Source: Pokkaliibacter sp. MBI-7 (lineage in GTDB: Bacteria > Pseudomonadota > Gammaproteobacteria > Pseudomonadales > Balneatricaceae). Taken from it: a DNA stretch of 64,000 nucleotides. The stretch is from NCBI RefSeq assembly GCF_029846635.1, contig NZ_JARVTG010000002.1, positions 1,281,501-1,345,500 on the forward strand, in the 5' to 3' direction. Shown one piece after another: positions 44,303-52,507 of this stretch (positions are counted from its first letter, which is position 1; the number at the start of each line of letters is the position of its first letter). The translations under genes and the position numbers were made by a program. The notes beneath the pieces were generated by a model. That model saw only the letters and a program-made list of their open reading frames with translations, was not told the origin of the DNA and did no database searches.

Positions 44303-45460
44303 ATGCAACGACTACCTTCCCTGCCCCTGCCAGCCTCCATGTCGGCCTCGCTGCTGGCTCTGGTACTGGCAGGATCGCAGGCCCATGCCGACTTACCGGC
44401 CGACACCATCGGCCAGACCACATTGCCGTTTCCTCCTGAACCTCACCGCACCTACGTGATCGACGCGGAATTCGAGAATCAGGTGGCCAGCCGCGTTATC
44501 GTGGTCGATCCCGACAGCAGGAAGATGCTGGGCATGCTCAGCACCGGCGGGATGGCGCCTGCGGTGCTGTCCAACGACAGGAAAACCATCTTCACTGCTG
44601 ACATGTTTTACTCCCGCTACACCCGTGGCACCCGTACCGATGTGCTGACCGCCTGGGACTCCTCCACGCTGGAGCCTGCGTGGGAAGTGGAAGTGCCGCC
44701 CAAACGCGCCTCCATGCTGACCCAGCGCTATGCAGTGGCCACCAGTGCCGATGACCGCTTTGCCTACGTTTATAACTTCACCCCCTCCACCTCGATCACC
44801 GTCGTCGACACCACCAGCCACAAGGTGGTCAATGAGCTGAATATCGCTGGTTGTGTACTCGACTACCCGGTCGGCAAACGCCGGATTGCGTCACTCTGCG
44901 GCGACGGCAACGTACAGGTGGTGACTCTGGATGATCAGGGTCAGGAGGTCAGCCGCAGCCAGACGCCGTTCTTCAAACCCGATGAGGAGAAGCTGGTGGA
45001 GCGTGCCGTAGGGGTGGGTGACATCTATCGCTTCGTCACCACCACCGGCACCGTGCACGGCATCGACCTGTCCGGCAAGGAGCCGAAAGTGCTGCCGAGC
45101 TGGTCACTGCTGAGCGATGAAGACAAGAAAGGCGGCTGGGCACCCGGTGGCTGGGAGCTGATGGCCATCGCACCGAAGCTCAACCGCCTCTATGTGCTGA
45201 TGCATCCCGACCACCAGCCGCAGATGTGGGAAGACCCCAGCCAGACCATCTGGGTGTATGACCTGAAGACTCACAAGAAGATTGGCACGCTGGAATCACC
45301 CAGCTATGTCTGGAGCCTGCACGCTACCAGTGACGATCATCCGCTGCTGCTCGGCACCAACATCGACGGCGGGCTGGAGATCTTCGATCTGACCAGCGGC
45401 AAGCACACCGGCACCATGGAGAAGCTGGCCAAGACGCCGATCCAGATCCTCAATCACTGA
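44303..45460 (+). CDS. aauB: Quinoprotein amine dehydrogenase large subunit, aromatic type
   Basis: A 385-residue periplasmic beta-propeller subunit; the signal peptide ends SQAHA near residue 29. HRTYVIDAEFENQVASRVIVVD, FTADMFYSRYTRGTRTDVLTAWD and IWVYDLKTHKKIGT are typical of the alpha subunit of methylamine and aromatic amine dehydrogenases. It shields the quinone cofactor of the small subunit and guides electrons out. The gene order large subunit, MauE, MauD, small subunit without mauF or mauG matches the aau cluster of Alcaligenes, so an aromatic amine substrate (tyramine, phenethylamine) is preferred over methylamine. GGGAGT precedes the ATG. Confidence 0.87.
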   Translation: MQRLPSLPLPASMSASLLALVLAGSQAHADLPADTIGQTTLPFPPEPHRTYVIDAEFENQVASRVIVVDPDSRKMLGMLSTGGMAPAVLSNDRKTIFTADMFYSRYTRGTRTDVLTAWDSSTLEPAWEVEVPPKRASMLTQRYAVATSADDRFAYVYNFTPSTSITVVDTTSHKVVNELNIAGCVLDYPVGKRRIASLCGDGNVQVVTLDDQGQEVSRSQTPFFKPDEEKLVERAVGVGDIYRFVTTTGTVHGIDLSGKEPKVLPSWSLLSDEDKKGGWAPGGWELMAIAPKLNRLYVLMHPDHQPQMWEDPSQTIWVYDLKTHKKIGTLESPSYVWSLHATSDDHPLLLGTNIDGGLEIFDLTSGKHTGTMEKLAKTPIQILNH

Positions 45461-45566
45461 CAACAGGTTGCCAGGCTGAACACCTGTTCTCAGTCAGAAA
45501 CCGAGCGGGCATGCGCTATATCACGCGACCCGTTCCGTTTACCCCACAGCATCCAAGGAGCTGCTT

Positions 45567-46106
45567 ATGCAACTTGATCCTGTTGTTACTTCCTCCTGTG
45601 CCCTGATGGTGGCGGTGATTTTTGCCAACGCCCTGGTCCACAAACTGCGCCATCCCGGCTGGTTCCGCCAGCAGCTGGCCGACTACGGCCTGCTGCCTGC
45701 CTCACTAGTGAAACCGGTGGCCCGTCTGCTGCCCTGGCTGGAAGCGCTGATCGCGCTGGCCCTGCTGACCCCTGTCAGCCGCAGCGCTGCCGCCATCAGT
45801 GCCGCACTGCTGCTGGCACTCTACGCAGCGGCCATCGGTATCAACCTCTGGCGTGGCCGACGCGACATTGACTGTGGCTGCTCCGGCCCCGGTCAGGCCC
45901 AGCCACTGCGTCCGCAACTGCTGGGACGCAACGCACTGCTGATCACACTGGCCGTGCTCGCCGCCTGCCCACCGCTGCTGCGCGACTTTGCCCTGTTTGA
46001 TCTCTTTATTGTCATCGCCTCGGCGGCCACCGGCCTGCTGCTCTACGCCGCTGCCGATGCCATGATGGCCAATACTCCCCGTTTGATGAAACTGATCGGA
46101 AGGTGA
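45567..46106 (+). CDS. aauE: MauE-type membrane protein for amine dehydrogenase maturation
   Basis: A 179-residue membrane protein of the MauE/DoxX-like family with about four or five helices. RHPGWFRQQLADYGLLP near the start and DIDCGCSGPGQAQPLRPQLLGRNALL, with a CGC pair, are characteristic. MauE helps with disulfide formation and stability of the cysteine-rich small subunit, probably together with MauD. AAGGAGC precedes the ATG. It lies three bases before the mauD-type gene. Confidence 0.88.
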   Translation: MQLDPVVTSSCALMVAVIFANALVHKLRHPGWFRQQLADYGLLPASLVKPVARLLPWLEALIALALLTPVSRSAAAISAALLLALYAAAIGINLWRGRRDIDCGCSGPGQAQPLRPQLLGRNALLITLAVLAACPPLLRDFALFDLFIVIASAATGLLLYAAADAMMANTPRLMKLIGR

Positions 46107-46109
46107 ACC

Positions 46110-46721
46110 ATGCAAGCACTGATTATTTCCAACATTCTGCTCTGGGTTCTGCTGATTGGCCTGGCCTTTACCCTGATGGGGCTGGTACGCCAGATTGGCA
46201 TTCTGCACGCCCGCATCGCACCCGCGGGTGCCCTGATGCTGGACAAAGGCGTAGAGATCAATGAGCCCGCGCCCAAAGTCACCGCTGCCGACCGCAACGG
46301 TAAACCCGTGGCCTTCGGTTACGCCGCAGACAAGGCACAGCTGCTGTTCTTCCTGTCGCCCACCTGCCCTATTTGCAAATCGCTGCTGCCTGCGGTCAAA
46401 GCCATAGCCCGTGACCAGAGCGAGCGTCTTGATGTGGTGTACATCAGCGATGGCGATCAGGACAAACAGCAGGCGCTGATCAGCGAATTCAAACTGCAGG
46501 ACAGCACCTATGTGGTCGGGCCGGAAGTCGGGATGACCTATCAGATCGGCAAGCTGCCCTATGCGGTACTGATCGACCAGCAGGGCGTACTACGCGCCAA
46601 GGGGCTGGTGAACTCCCGCGAGCATCTGGACAGCCTGTTCGAAGCGCAGCTGATGGGCTTTGGTTCACTGCAGGACTTCCTCTACCACGATGCGGCCAAA
46701 CCCGCTCCCCATGCTCATTAA
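46110..46721 (+). CDS. aauD: MauD-type thiol-disulfide protein
   Basis: A 203-residue membrane-anchored thioredoxin-fold protein. One N-terminal helix (residues about 5-27) is followed by a domain with the redox pair Cys86-Pro-Ile-Cys89 in SPTCPICKSLLP. MauD proteins catalyse disulfide formation in the small subunit of quinone amine dehydrogenases, which has twelve or more cysteines. GGAAGGTG lies before the ATG and the next gene begins 15 bases after the stop. Confidence 0.9.
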   Translation: MQALIISNILLWVLLIGLAFTLMGLVRQIGILHARIAPAGALMLDKGVEINEPAPKVTAADRNGKPVAFGYAADKAQLLFFLSPTCPICKSLLPAVKAIARDQSERLDVVYISDGDQDKQQALISEFKLQDSTYVVGPEVGMTYQIGKLPYAVLIDQQGVLRAKGLVNSREHLDSLFEAQLMGFGSLQDFLYHDAAKPAPHAH

Positions 46722-46736
46722 TCCGAGGAGATCACG

Positions 46737-47261
46737 ATGAAACTACTGGACCTCCTGTTCGAGCGCTCATCGCGCAAGGTGGCCAACGTCACCTCACGCC
46801 GCAAGGCACTGGCCCGCTTCGGCTCCTGGCTGGCCGTCGGCACCGCCGCGCCGCTGCTGCTGCCCATTGATCGCGTATCCCGCGCCCATGCGGCTGAAGA
46901 CACCGGCAAACCCGGTGATCCGGGTGATCCCAACAGTTGTGACTACTGGCGCTACTGCTCCATCGATGGCTTTCTGTGCAGCTGCTGCGGCGGCTCGGTG
47001 ACGGCCTGCCCTCCGGGTGCGGAAGTATCACAGGTGACCTGGATCGGCACCTGCCGTAATCCGGCCGATGGCAAGGACTACATCATTTCCTACAACGACT
47101 GCTGCGGTAAGCACAGCTGCTCGCAGTGTGCCTGTACCCGTAATGACAGTGAGGAGCCGCTGTACCGTCCGTTCAACAACAACGATGTGAACTGGTGTCT
47201 CGGGGCAAAATCGAAGTCCTATAACTGCACCATTGCCATCATTCGTGGTGTAGCGCTTTAA
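46737..47261 (+). CDS. aauA: Quinoprotein amine dehydrogenase small subunit (TTQ)
   Basis: A 174-residue precursor. The leader carries a twin-arginine-like SRRKALARF before a hydrophobic stretch ending near AHA, as in MauA, suggesting Tat export. The mature chain is very cysteine-rich, with CDYWRYCSIDG then CSCCGG and DCCGKHSCSQCAC. By alignment with the Paracoccus subunit, Trp102 (QVTWIGTC) and Trp153 (DVNWCLGA) are the residues that cross-link to tryptophan tryptophylquinone. It is the catalytic subunit, oxidising amines to aldehydes plus ammonia in the periplasm. GAGGAGATC precedes the ATG. Confidence 0.92.
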   Translation: MKLLDLLFERSSRKVANVTSRRKALARFGSWLAVGTAAPLLLPIDRVSRAHAAEDTGKPGDPGDPNSCDYWRYCSIDGFLCSCCGGSVTACPPGAEVSQVTWIGTCRNPADGKDYIISYNDCCGKHSCSQCACTRNDSEEPLYRPFNNNDVNWCLGAKSKSYNCTIAIIRGVAL

Positions 47262-47346
47262 GGGCGCTGGATCTGCCACCCGGCTCGCTGCGTGGCAGAT
47301 CAGCACAGGCGCCATGCTTTAACTTTCAACTGCGGAGGATTGCAGT

Positions 47347-47868
47347 ATGCGTTGGCCATTGCTTACCGGCGTCGCCCTCACCCTGATCTCCACTACCCTG
47401 CTGGCCCGCTCCATTCCTGATCCTCATCAGCAGCCTGCACCGGGCAATGAAGCGGCACAGACCCCCATTGCCAGAGCGGGCTACAGCGTCGCGACCAACT
47501 ATCAGCTGCAATGCGCTGGCTGCCATCTGACCAGTGGCGAAGGCTCCAGAGCCAATGACACACCGAGGCTGGCGGGTTTCGTCGGTAATTTTCTGAAGGT
47601 GGAGGGCGGCCGTGCCTTTCTGGTACGCGTGCCGGGGATGTCACAGTCAGCCCTCAACAATCAGCAACTGGCCGACATGCTCAACTGGCTGCTGAACAAG
47701 GACGGTATGGCCGGTGTCAGCATGCCGGAGCACTTCCAGCCATACAGTGCAGATGAGGTCGCAGCGGTGCGCCGGCAGGCCATGCTTAACCTGCCAGAGA
47801 CCCGCGGCAAACTGATTGAGCAGATGAAAGCTCAGGGCATCAGCATTACCGATGGTCTGGGTGACTGA
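47347..47868 (+). CDS. Monoheme c-type cytochrome of the amine dehydrogenase cluster
   Basis: A 173-residue exported cytochrome c. A signal peptide of about 20 residues is followed by the single heme site CAGCH at residues 56-60, and a later methionine in VPGMSQSALNNQQLADMLNWLL is the likely sixth ligand. The aau cluster of Alcaligenes has a similar monoheme cytochrome gene at this place, so it may carry electrons from the dehydrogenase or take part in cofactor formation in the absence of mauG. GGAGG precedes the ATG. Confidence 0.85.
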   Translation: MRWPLLTGVALTLISTTLLARSIPDPHQQPAPGNEAAQTPIARAGYSVATNYQLQCAGCHLTSGEGSRANDTPRLAGFVGNFLKVEGGRAFLVRVPGMSQSALNNQQLADMLNWLLNKDGMAGVSMPEHFQPYSADEVAAVRRQAMLNLPETRGKLIEQMKAQGISITDGLGD

Positions 47869-47902
47869 TCCCCGCCAGCGGCAGGCGACAGCGCAAAAAC
47901 AC

Positions 47903-47935
47903 AATAAAAAAGCTGCAGACATCACTGCCTGCAGC
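47903..47935 (-). terminator. Terminator of the PadR/DUF3861 operon
   Basis: On the minus strand GCTGCAG and CTGCAGC form a stem around a 10-base loop, followed by TTTTTTATTG. It lies about 110 bases after the DUF3861 stop codon. Confidence 0.72.
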
Positions 47936-48041
47936 CAACCCTCGATGCATTCCCTGCCATCTTCCCTTTCAACGCTTCAACCTGTCACAGCGATACCGCC
48001 GTGCCAGCGTTGCAATGCTCTTTACGCTTCCCGCACCCTGA

Positions 48042-48368
48042 CTAGCCGCGGCGGAAACCGCCTCCCGGCCTGCCACCACCGCCGCCACGCTTCAGCCCCA
48101 TCATGAACTCCCGGAAAGCACCGCTCAGGGGTGCGAAGATGGGATGATCACGGTGCTTGAGCATGACTTCAGAGAACAGCTTCAGACCGATAGCAAAGGC
48201 ACGGCTGTCGTTCTGGCCAAAGTTCAGATCCCCCCGCTGCTGCGCCCGTTCAGCGATAGCGATAATGTCCTCTTTGTTTTCCACCTCGAAGGTCAGCGCA
48301 GAGCCTTCGGCTACCGGGCCATTACGATCACTTAACGGACGGACGATCACTTCATAACGGTAGCCCAT
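48042..48368 (-). CDS. DUF3861 protein with Gly/Arg-rich tail
   Basis: A 108-residue protein whose first 90 residues match the DUF3861 family (MGYRYEVIVRPL start, FSEVMLKHRDHPIFAPL late segment). The last 18 residues, after MMGLK, are RGGGGGRPGGGFRRG, an RGG-like low-complexity tail. Function unknown. Its ATG overlaps the stop of the PadR gene (TAATG), so the two are coupled. The regulator also carries a Gly/Arg-rich segment, which is unusual for a bacterial pair. Confidence 0.78.
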   Translation of the reverse strand: MGYRYEVIVRPLSDRNGPVAEGSALTFEVENKEDIIAIAERAQQRGDLNFGQNDSRAFAIGLKLFSEVMLKHRDHPIFAPLSGAFREFMMGLKRGGGGGRPGGGFRRG

Positions 48369-49042
48369 TATGCCTGCTCCCCTTGCTGGCCCTGCTCTGT
48401 AGCCGCGGGGGCGGTGCTGACAGCGAGAATCTGCCTGATCTGTTCGCCCGCCTGCTGCAATACCACCGATACCTGATCCACCTGCGCTGTGCTGACACTC
48501 TGGCTTACCAGACGACCACGCAGCATGGCCTTGAGGCTGCGCATCTGCGTCACGATCTTGTCGAAGCTGCTGGTGGGGGTGGCGACATTGACGGAAGACA
48601 GCTGGGCGAACAGCAGATCAACCCATTCACGCTGGGCGGCCAGCTCAGTCTGGCCCGCCGCCGTGATGCGATAGATCTTGCGCGCACCGCTGTCATCATC
48701 AACCTGTTCAATCAGCTGCTGATCTTCCAGCAGACTCAGCGTCGGGTAGAGCACGCCGGGGCTGGGTATGTAGGCGCCGGCACAGGCAGTCTCAATGGCT
48801 TTGATCAGTTCGTAACCGTAGCTTGGCTGCCTGTCGATCAGTGCCAGCAGAATCAGCCGCATACCGCCATTGGCGAATATGCGTTTGCCACTCCGGCCGC
48901 CCCGACCACGACGCCCGCCGGTCAGAGGCAGATCGGCAGCCATGCCCTGTGCAGTGATAAAACCGGGCTCCAGGGCCCGCCCCATACCCCGACCGGCTCC
49001 ACGACCCATACGACCGTCACGCATGCCTTGATGAAATCTCAT
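48368..49042 (-). CDS. PadR-family regulator, YqjI-like
   Basis: A 224-residue PadR regulator. Its core (residues about 55-135, GMRLILLALIDRQPSYGYELIKAIE then IPSPGVLYPTLSLLE) is close to E. coli YqjI, a metal-responsive repressor. YqjI has a His/Cys-rich metal-binding lead; here the 55-residue lead is rich in Gly, Arg and Met and has no cysteine and only one histidine, so metal sensing by that region is doubtful. Two palindromes of the same sequence lie just upstream of the start and suggest autoregulation. Confidence 0.85.
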   Translation of the reverse strand: MRFHQGMRDGRMGRGAGRGMGRALEPGFITAQGMAADLPLTGGRRGRGGRSGKRIFANGGMRLILLALIDRQPSYGYELIKAIETACAGAYIPSPGVLYPTLSLLEDQQLIEQVDDDSGARKIYRITAAGQTELAAQREWVDLLFAQLSSVNVATPTSSFDKIVTQMRSLKAMLRGRLVSQSVSTAQVDQVSVVLQQAGEQIRQILAVSTAPAATEQGQQGEQA

Positions 49043-49062
49043 ATTCTTTACCTTCTTTAATT

Positions 49063-49078
49063 TTTAGATATATCGAAA
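49063..49078. promoter_or_regulatory. PadR operator, proximal copy
   Basis: TTTAGATATATCGAAA is a near-perfect palindrome with one mismatched pair. It lies 21 bases upstream of the PadR start and shares its core with the perfect copy 56 bases further upstream. Confidence 0.65.
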
Positions 49079-49118
49079 TATGGAAAGCAGGTTATCCGTG
49101 ATTTCAGATAGGGTCAAT

Positions 49119-49136
49119 ATTTAGATATATCTAAAT
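49119..49136. promoter_or_regulatory. PadR operator, distal copy
   Basis: ATTTAGATATATCTAAAT is an 18-base perfect palindrome upstream of the PadR gene. The centre-to-centre distance to the proximal copy is about 57 bases. Two copies of one palindrome in one promoter point to cooperative repression by the encoded regulator. Confidence 0.7.
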
Positions 49137-49193
49137 TATTTCTAACCATGACATACGCTATCCGGGCACGGGCAAGAACATGCACAGGTTCCT

Positions 49194-49223
49194 GCACCAG
49201 AAACAGCAGCACCAGAAACAGCA
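49194..49223. repeat. 15-bp tandem duplication
   Basis: GCACCAGAAACAGCA occurs twice in direct succession in the gap between the PadR promoter and the end of the aromatic operon. Confidence 0.8.
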
Positions 49224-49253
49224 ACGCCGATCAGGCGGGAACCGGATCGGCGT
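49224..49253 (-). terminator. Hairpin after the meta-cleavage operon
   Basis: ACGCCGATC and GATCGGCGT form a 9-bp stem with a 12-base loop about 45 bases after the last gene of the minus-strand operon. Only a short T-rich stretch follows, so termination is likely but not certain. Confidence 0.5.
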
Positions 49254-49298
49254 GACTAACATGTGAACAGCGTTGCTATCAGGTGAGGGCCTTGTCTG

Positions 49299-50408
49299 TC
49301 AGGGTCGTGGCAGCGGCCAGAAGGCAAAGAACTGGCTATGGGCCACCATCAGCGGAAACGTCACCGCCAGCAGAGTGGAAGCCAGCCACAACTCATGGTC
49401 ATAACCCGGCGCCCCTGCTGGCAGCACACCGGACACCAGCGGCGTCATCTGCCATAGCAGTAACGCCAGTAACGGCCCGACGATCACCGCCAGCAGCAGC
49501 TGACCGAAGCCCTGCCGGGGCTGACCCCATGTGCTGAACAGCCTGCCCTCGAACATCAGCAGCGGCACCAGTGCGCCAAACAACAGGCCAATAGCGACCC
49601 AAACCATAAACACCACCGGCTCCAGCGTCCCTGCCCACACCCCGCACAGATACAGCAATGCAGCCAGCAGCAGTACCAACACGGAGCGGCTCACTCCTCC
49701 CTGCAGCGGCTGTTGCTGTATCCGGGCCAGCCGGCTCAGCGGCCAGAAATCCAACAACACCAGGGCGAAGATCACCGCAACCGTAGTGACGGCAAATGCC
49801 AGACTGTCGAACGCAGCAAAGGTACCCTGAGGGTCGAGCCCCTGCTGGTAGAAAGGCGCGCCCGCCATGGCGGAGAAATCAAACAACAGACTGAACAGCA
49901 GATAACCGCCGCCGTACCCTGTCAGCCAGATGGCCAACCCCAGCACTAAGGGCTTGCTGAACAGTGCGGAGAACGGCCAGCAGCGCCAGACGATCACCAG
50001 CCAGAAGGTGGCAACAACGGACATGATGGCGTACATCACCGAGAACGGGGTTGGCTGACAGAGTGCCCCGGTCTGCAGCCACAGCAGCACGGTCAGCAGT
50101 GTCAGCGCCAGCCCTTTCGCCGGTTGTGGCAGCGCCGCCAGCCGTTGCGGATAGGCCGTCTGCCACACCATGGTCAGCACAATCTGTACCGGCACAGCAA
50201 CCACCAGGTAATAGCTGACCCAGCTGGCAAAGTCGGCACTGCTGAAGCAACTGATCAGCCCCAGTGCCAGCAGCAGGCAGCCCGCCAGACTGAACACGCC
50301 GCGCCGCAGCACAGCACTGTGCGGCGAGGTCTGCCCTGCCGGCAGTGGTGCGGCGGCTTCGGCGACATTCCCGGGTACAGCGGCCATCGTGTTGTTTTTA
50401 TTGTTCAT
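49299..50408 (-). CDS. Polytopic membrane protein, function unknown, last gene of the meta-cleavage operon
   Basis: A 369-residue protein with about nine or ten hydrophobic helices after a 35-residue Ala/Pro/Asn-rich lead. It contains LTMVWQTAYPQRLAALPQP, FWLVIVWRCWPFSALF and FDFWPL-type aromatic loops; tryptophan and phenylalanine are frequent. I do not recognise the family. It starts 23 bases after the aldolase stop in the same direction, so it belongs to the aromatic operon and could move an aromatic substrate or intermediate, by inference. GGAGAAA precedes the ATG at 50408. Confidence 0.7.
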   Translation of the reverse strand: MNNKNNTMAAVPGNVAEAAAPLPAGQTSPHSAVLRRGVFSLAGCLLLALGLISCFSSADFASWVSYYLVVAVPVQIVLTMVWQTAYPQRLAALPQPAKGLALTLLTVLLWLQTGALCQPTPFSVMYAIMSVVATFWLVIVWRCWPFSALFSKPLVLGLAIWLTGYGGGYLLFSLLFDFSAMAGAPFYQQGLDPQGTFAAFDSLAFAVTTVAVIFALVLLDFWPLSRLARIQQQPLQGGVSRSVLVLLLAALLYLCGVWAGTLEPVVFMVWVAIGLLFGALVPLLMFEGRLFSTWGQPRQGFGQLLLAVIVGPLLALLLWQMTPLVSGVLPAGAPGYDHELWLASTLLAVTFPLMVAHSQFFAFWPLPRP

Positions 50409-50430
50409 GGTCGATTTCTCCGCAGTCCGC

Positions 50431-51444
50431 TCAGCTGGCTTTATCGAGCATGTCGAGTGCAACATCGACAATCATGTCTTCCTGCCCTCCCACCATCTTG
50501 CGCCGCCCCAGCTCGACCAGAATATCGGCTGCCTTGAGGCCATACTGGCTGGCGGCATGCTCGGCATGACGCAGGAAGCTGGAATAAACACCGGCATAGC
50601 CCAGCGCCAGTGTTTCACGGTCAACCCGTACCGGACGGGTTTGCAGTGGCCGGACGATGTCATCCGCCGCATCCATCAGGCCATACAGATCGGTGCCGTG
50701 GTGCCAGCCAAGGCGCTCCGCCGCCGCGATGAACACTTCCAGCGGCGCGTTACCGGCACCGGCGCCCATGCCGGACAGGCTGGCATCAATACGGTCACAG
50801 CCCTCCTCCACCGCTACGATGGAGTTGGCCACGCCCAGACTGAGATTGTGATGAGCGTGAATACCGGTCTGGGTTGCAGGTAGCAGCACATCCTTGAGGG
50901 CACGGAAGCGATCACGGATGTCGTTCATCAGCATGGCGCCACCGGAGTCCACCACATAGATACAGGTGGCACCGTAGCTTTCCATTTTCTTCGCCTGCTG
51001 CGCCAGTTCAGCCGGGCTGATCATATGGCTCATCATCAGGAAGCCCACGGTGTCCATTCCCAGCTTGCGGGCGTGCTCAATATGCTGACGGGAAATATCC
51101 GCCTCCGTGCAATGGGTCGCCACGCGCACCACACTGGCGCCGGCACGGTACGCCGCATCCAGATCGTGGGTGGTGCCGATGCCCGGCAACAGCAGTGTGG
51201 CCACTCTGGCGTGCTCGACCACCGCCGCTACTGCTTCGATCCACTCCACATCGCTGTGGGCACCAAAACCGTAGTTGAAGCTGGAGCCGTTGAGCCCATC
51301 TCCGTGAGCCACTTCGATGCTGTCGACCCGTGCTTTATCCAGTGCCCGGGCGATGGCCTGCACCTGCTCAATAGAATACTGATGCCGAACCGCATGGCTG
51401 CCATCGCGCAGCGTCACGTCGGAGATATAGAGTTTCTTGTCCAT
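50431..51444 (-). CDS. dmpG: 4-hydroxy-2-oxovalerate aldolase
   Basis: A 337-residue aldolase of the DmpG/MhpE family. It cleaves 4-hydroxy-2-oxovalerate to pyruvate and acetaldehyde. DVTLRDGSHAVRHQY at the N-terminus (metal-binding aspartate, active-site arginine) and the metal-ligand pair in GIHAHHNLSLGVANS are present. The enzyme channels toxic acetaldehyde to the dehydrogenase DmpF, also encoded here. AAGGAATGAG precedes the ATG. In most operons dmpG directly follows dmpF; here the ferredoxin and dioxygenase genes lie between. Confidence 0.95.
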   Translation of the reverse strand: MDKKLYISDVTLRDGSHAVRHQYSIEQVQAIARALDKARVDSIEVAHGDGLNGSSFNYGFGAHSDVEWIEAVAAVVEHARVATLLLPGIGTTHDLDAAYRAGASVVRVATHCTEADISRQHIEHARKLGMDTVGFLMMSHMISPAELAQQAKKMESYGATCIYVVDSGGAMLMNDIRDRFRALKDVLLPATQTGIHAHHNLSLGVANSIVAVEEGCDRIDASLSGMGAGAGNAPLEVFIAAAERLGWHHGTDLYGLMDAADDIVRPLQTRPVRVDRETLALGYAGVYSSFLRHAEHAASQYGLKAADILVELGRRKMVGGQEDMIVDVALDMLDKAS

Positions 51445-51515
51445 GACTCATTCCTTGCTGGTAGAAGTGGGCGGCAGGGCCGCCCTGTATGAAGCTGGCG
51501 CGGTCTGACAGGAGG

Positions 51516-52439
51516 TCAGGTCAACACCGTCAGGAAGCGCTCATTGAGCACACGGGAATGGAAGAAGATGGCCTTACCGAGATCTTTCTCATGCCAGATG
51601 ATGGGTTTCTGGTCGGGGTAATGGCAGTCACCGCCGCAGAACACTTCGGTACGATTGCCGGACGGATCAAAGAAGTAGATGGTCTGGCCATGGGTAATAC
51701 CGTGGCGGGTTGGCCCCAGATCCAGGGAGGTATCGGTCATGCTGATCATGTCGGCTGCCTTCAGCAGCGACTCCCAGGTTTCCAGCAGGAACGAGGCGTG
51801 GTGGAAGCGGCCAAACTTGCCGTCACCGATAAAGGCAATGTCGTGTGCTTTGTACGACAGCGACATGAAGGCCGCCACATGTTCGCCGGCATCATTAAGT
51901 ACCTGTTCAGTCACATAGAAGCCCAGCACCTCGGTAAACAGCTTAACGGTCAGATGCAGATCACCGGTATGCAGCTGGCAATGGTCAAAACGCTGCACGC
52001 CCATGCCTTTCAGCCCCATCGGCCAGGGGTTGGGCGCCACCGCCGAAACACCCCAGCGGCCGGTGTATTCCTTGTCGGTGTAGAGCTCAAACCAGTGCTG
52101 CGACGGTCCCTGAAAGCGTACCCGGCGACCACAGAAATCCAGCTCTCCGGCCGGGATGTGCTCAATCTGACAGCCATAGGCAATCAGGTCTTCCGTCAGC
52201 TGCAGCAGCGATGCTTCATCGATGACTTTGAAGCCCATAAAGTCCATCCCCGGACTGTCCGACTCCACCAGCACCACCGAGAAACGCTCCACCTCCGCCC
52301 AGCCTTTGAGGTAGACACGGCCCTGCCTGTCACGGTGGGTTTCCACCAGACCAACCAGATCGACGTAATGCTGCAGTGCCTCAGCCATATCCAGCACGCG
52401 GATTTGCACATGGCCGGGACGAAGAATGCCTTTTTTCAT
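51516..52439 (-). CDS. dmpB: Catechol 2,3-dioxygenase
   Basis: A 307-residue extradiol dioxygenase of the XylE/DmpB type. The iron ligands fall at His153 (FDHCQL), His214 (FHHASF) and Glu265 (NRTEVF), exactly the numbers of XylE, and the length is the same. It opens catechol to 2-hydroxymuconic semialdehyde using oxygen and Fe(II). The ferredoxin that reactivates the iron is encoded just upstream. AAGGTGAACCT precedes the ATG. Confidence 0.96.
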   Translation of the reverse strand: MKKGILRPGHVQIRVLDMAEALQHYVDLVGLVETHRDRQGRVYLKGWAEVERFSVVLVESDSPGMDFMGFKVIDEASLLQLTEDLIAYGCQIEHIPAGELDFCGRRVRFQGPSQHWFELYTDKEYTGRWGVSAVAPNPWPMGLKGMGVQRFDHCQLHTGDLHLTVKLFTEVLGFYVTEQVLNDAGEHVAAFMSLSYKAHDIAFIGDGKFGRFHHASFLLETWESLLKAADMISMTDTSLDLGPTRHGITHGQTIYFFDPSGNRTEVFCGGDCHYPDQKPIIWHEKDLGKAIFFHSRVLNERFLTVLT

Positions 52440-52507
52440 AGGTTCACCTTTTTGTACTTGTTATGTGTTTTGCGAGGCGGTATTTGCCGAAGGGCCGCCC
52501 GTTCCTG

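Noticed and set aside
44303..47261. Calling the cluster a methylamine dehydrogenase (mau) operon
   Set aside because: mauF, mauG, mauM and mauN are absent and the order matches aauBEDA, so the aromatic-amine type is preferred, though substrate cannot be proven from sequence.
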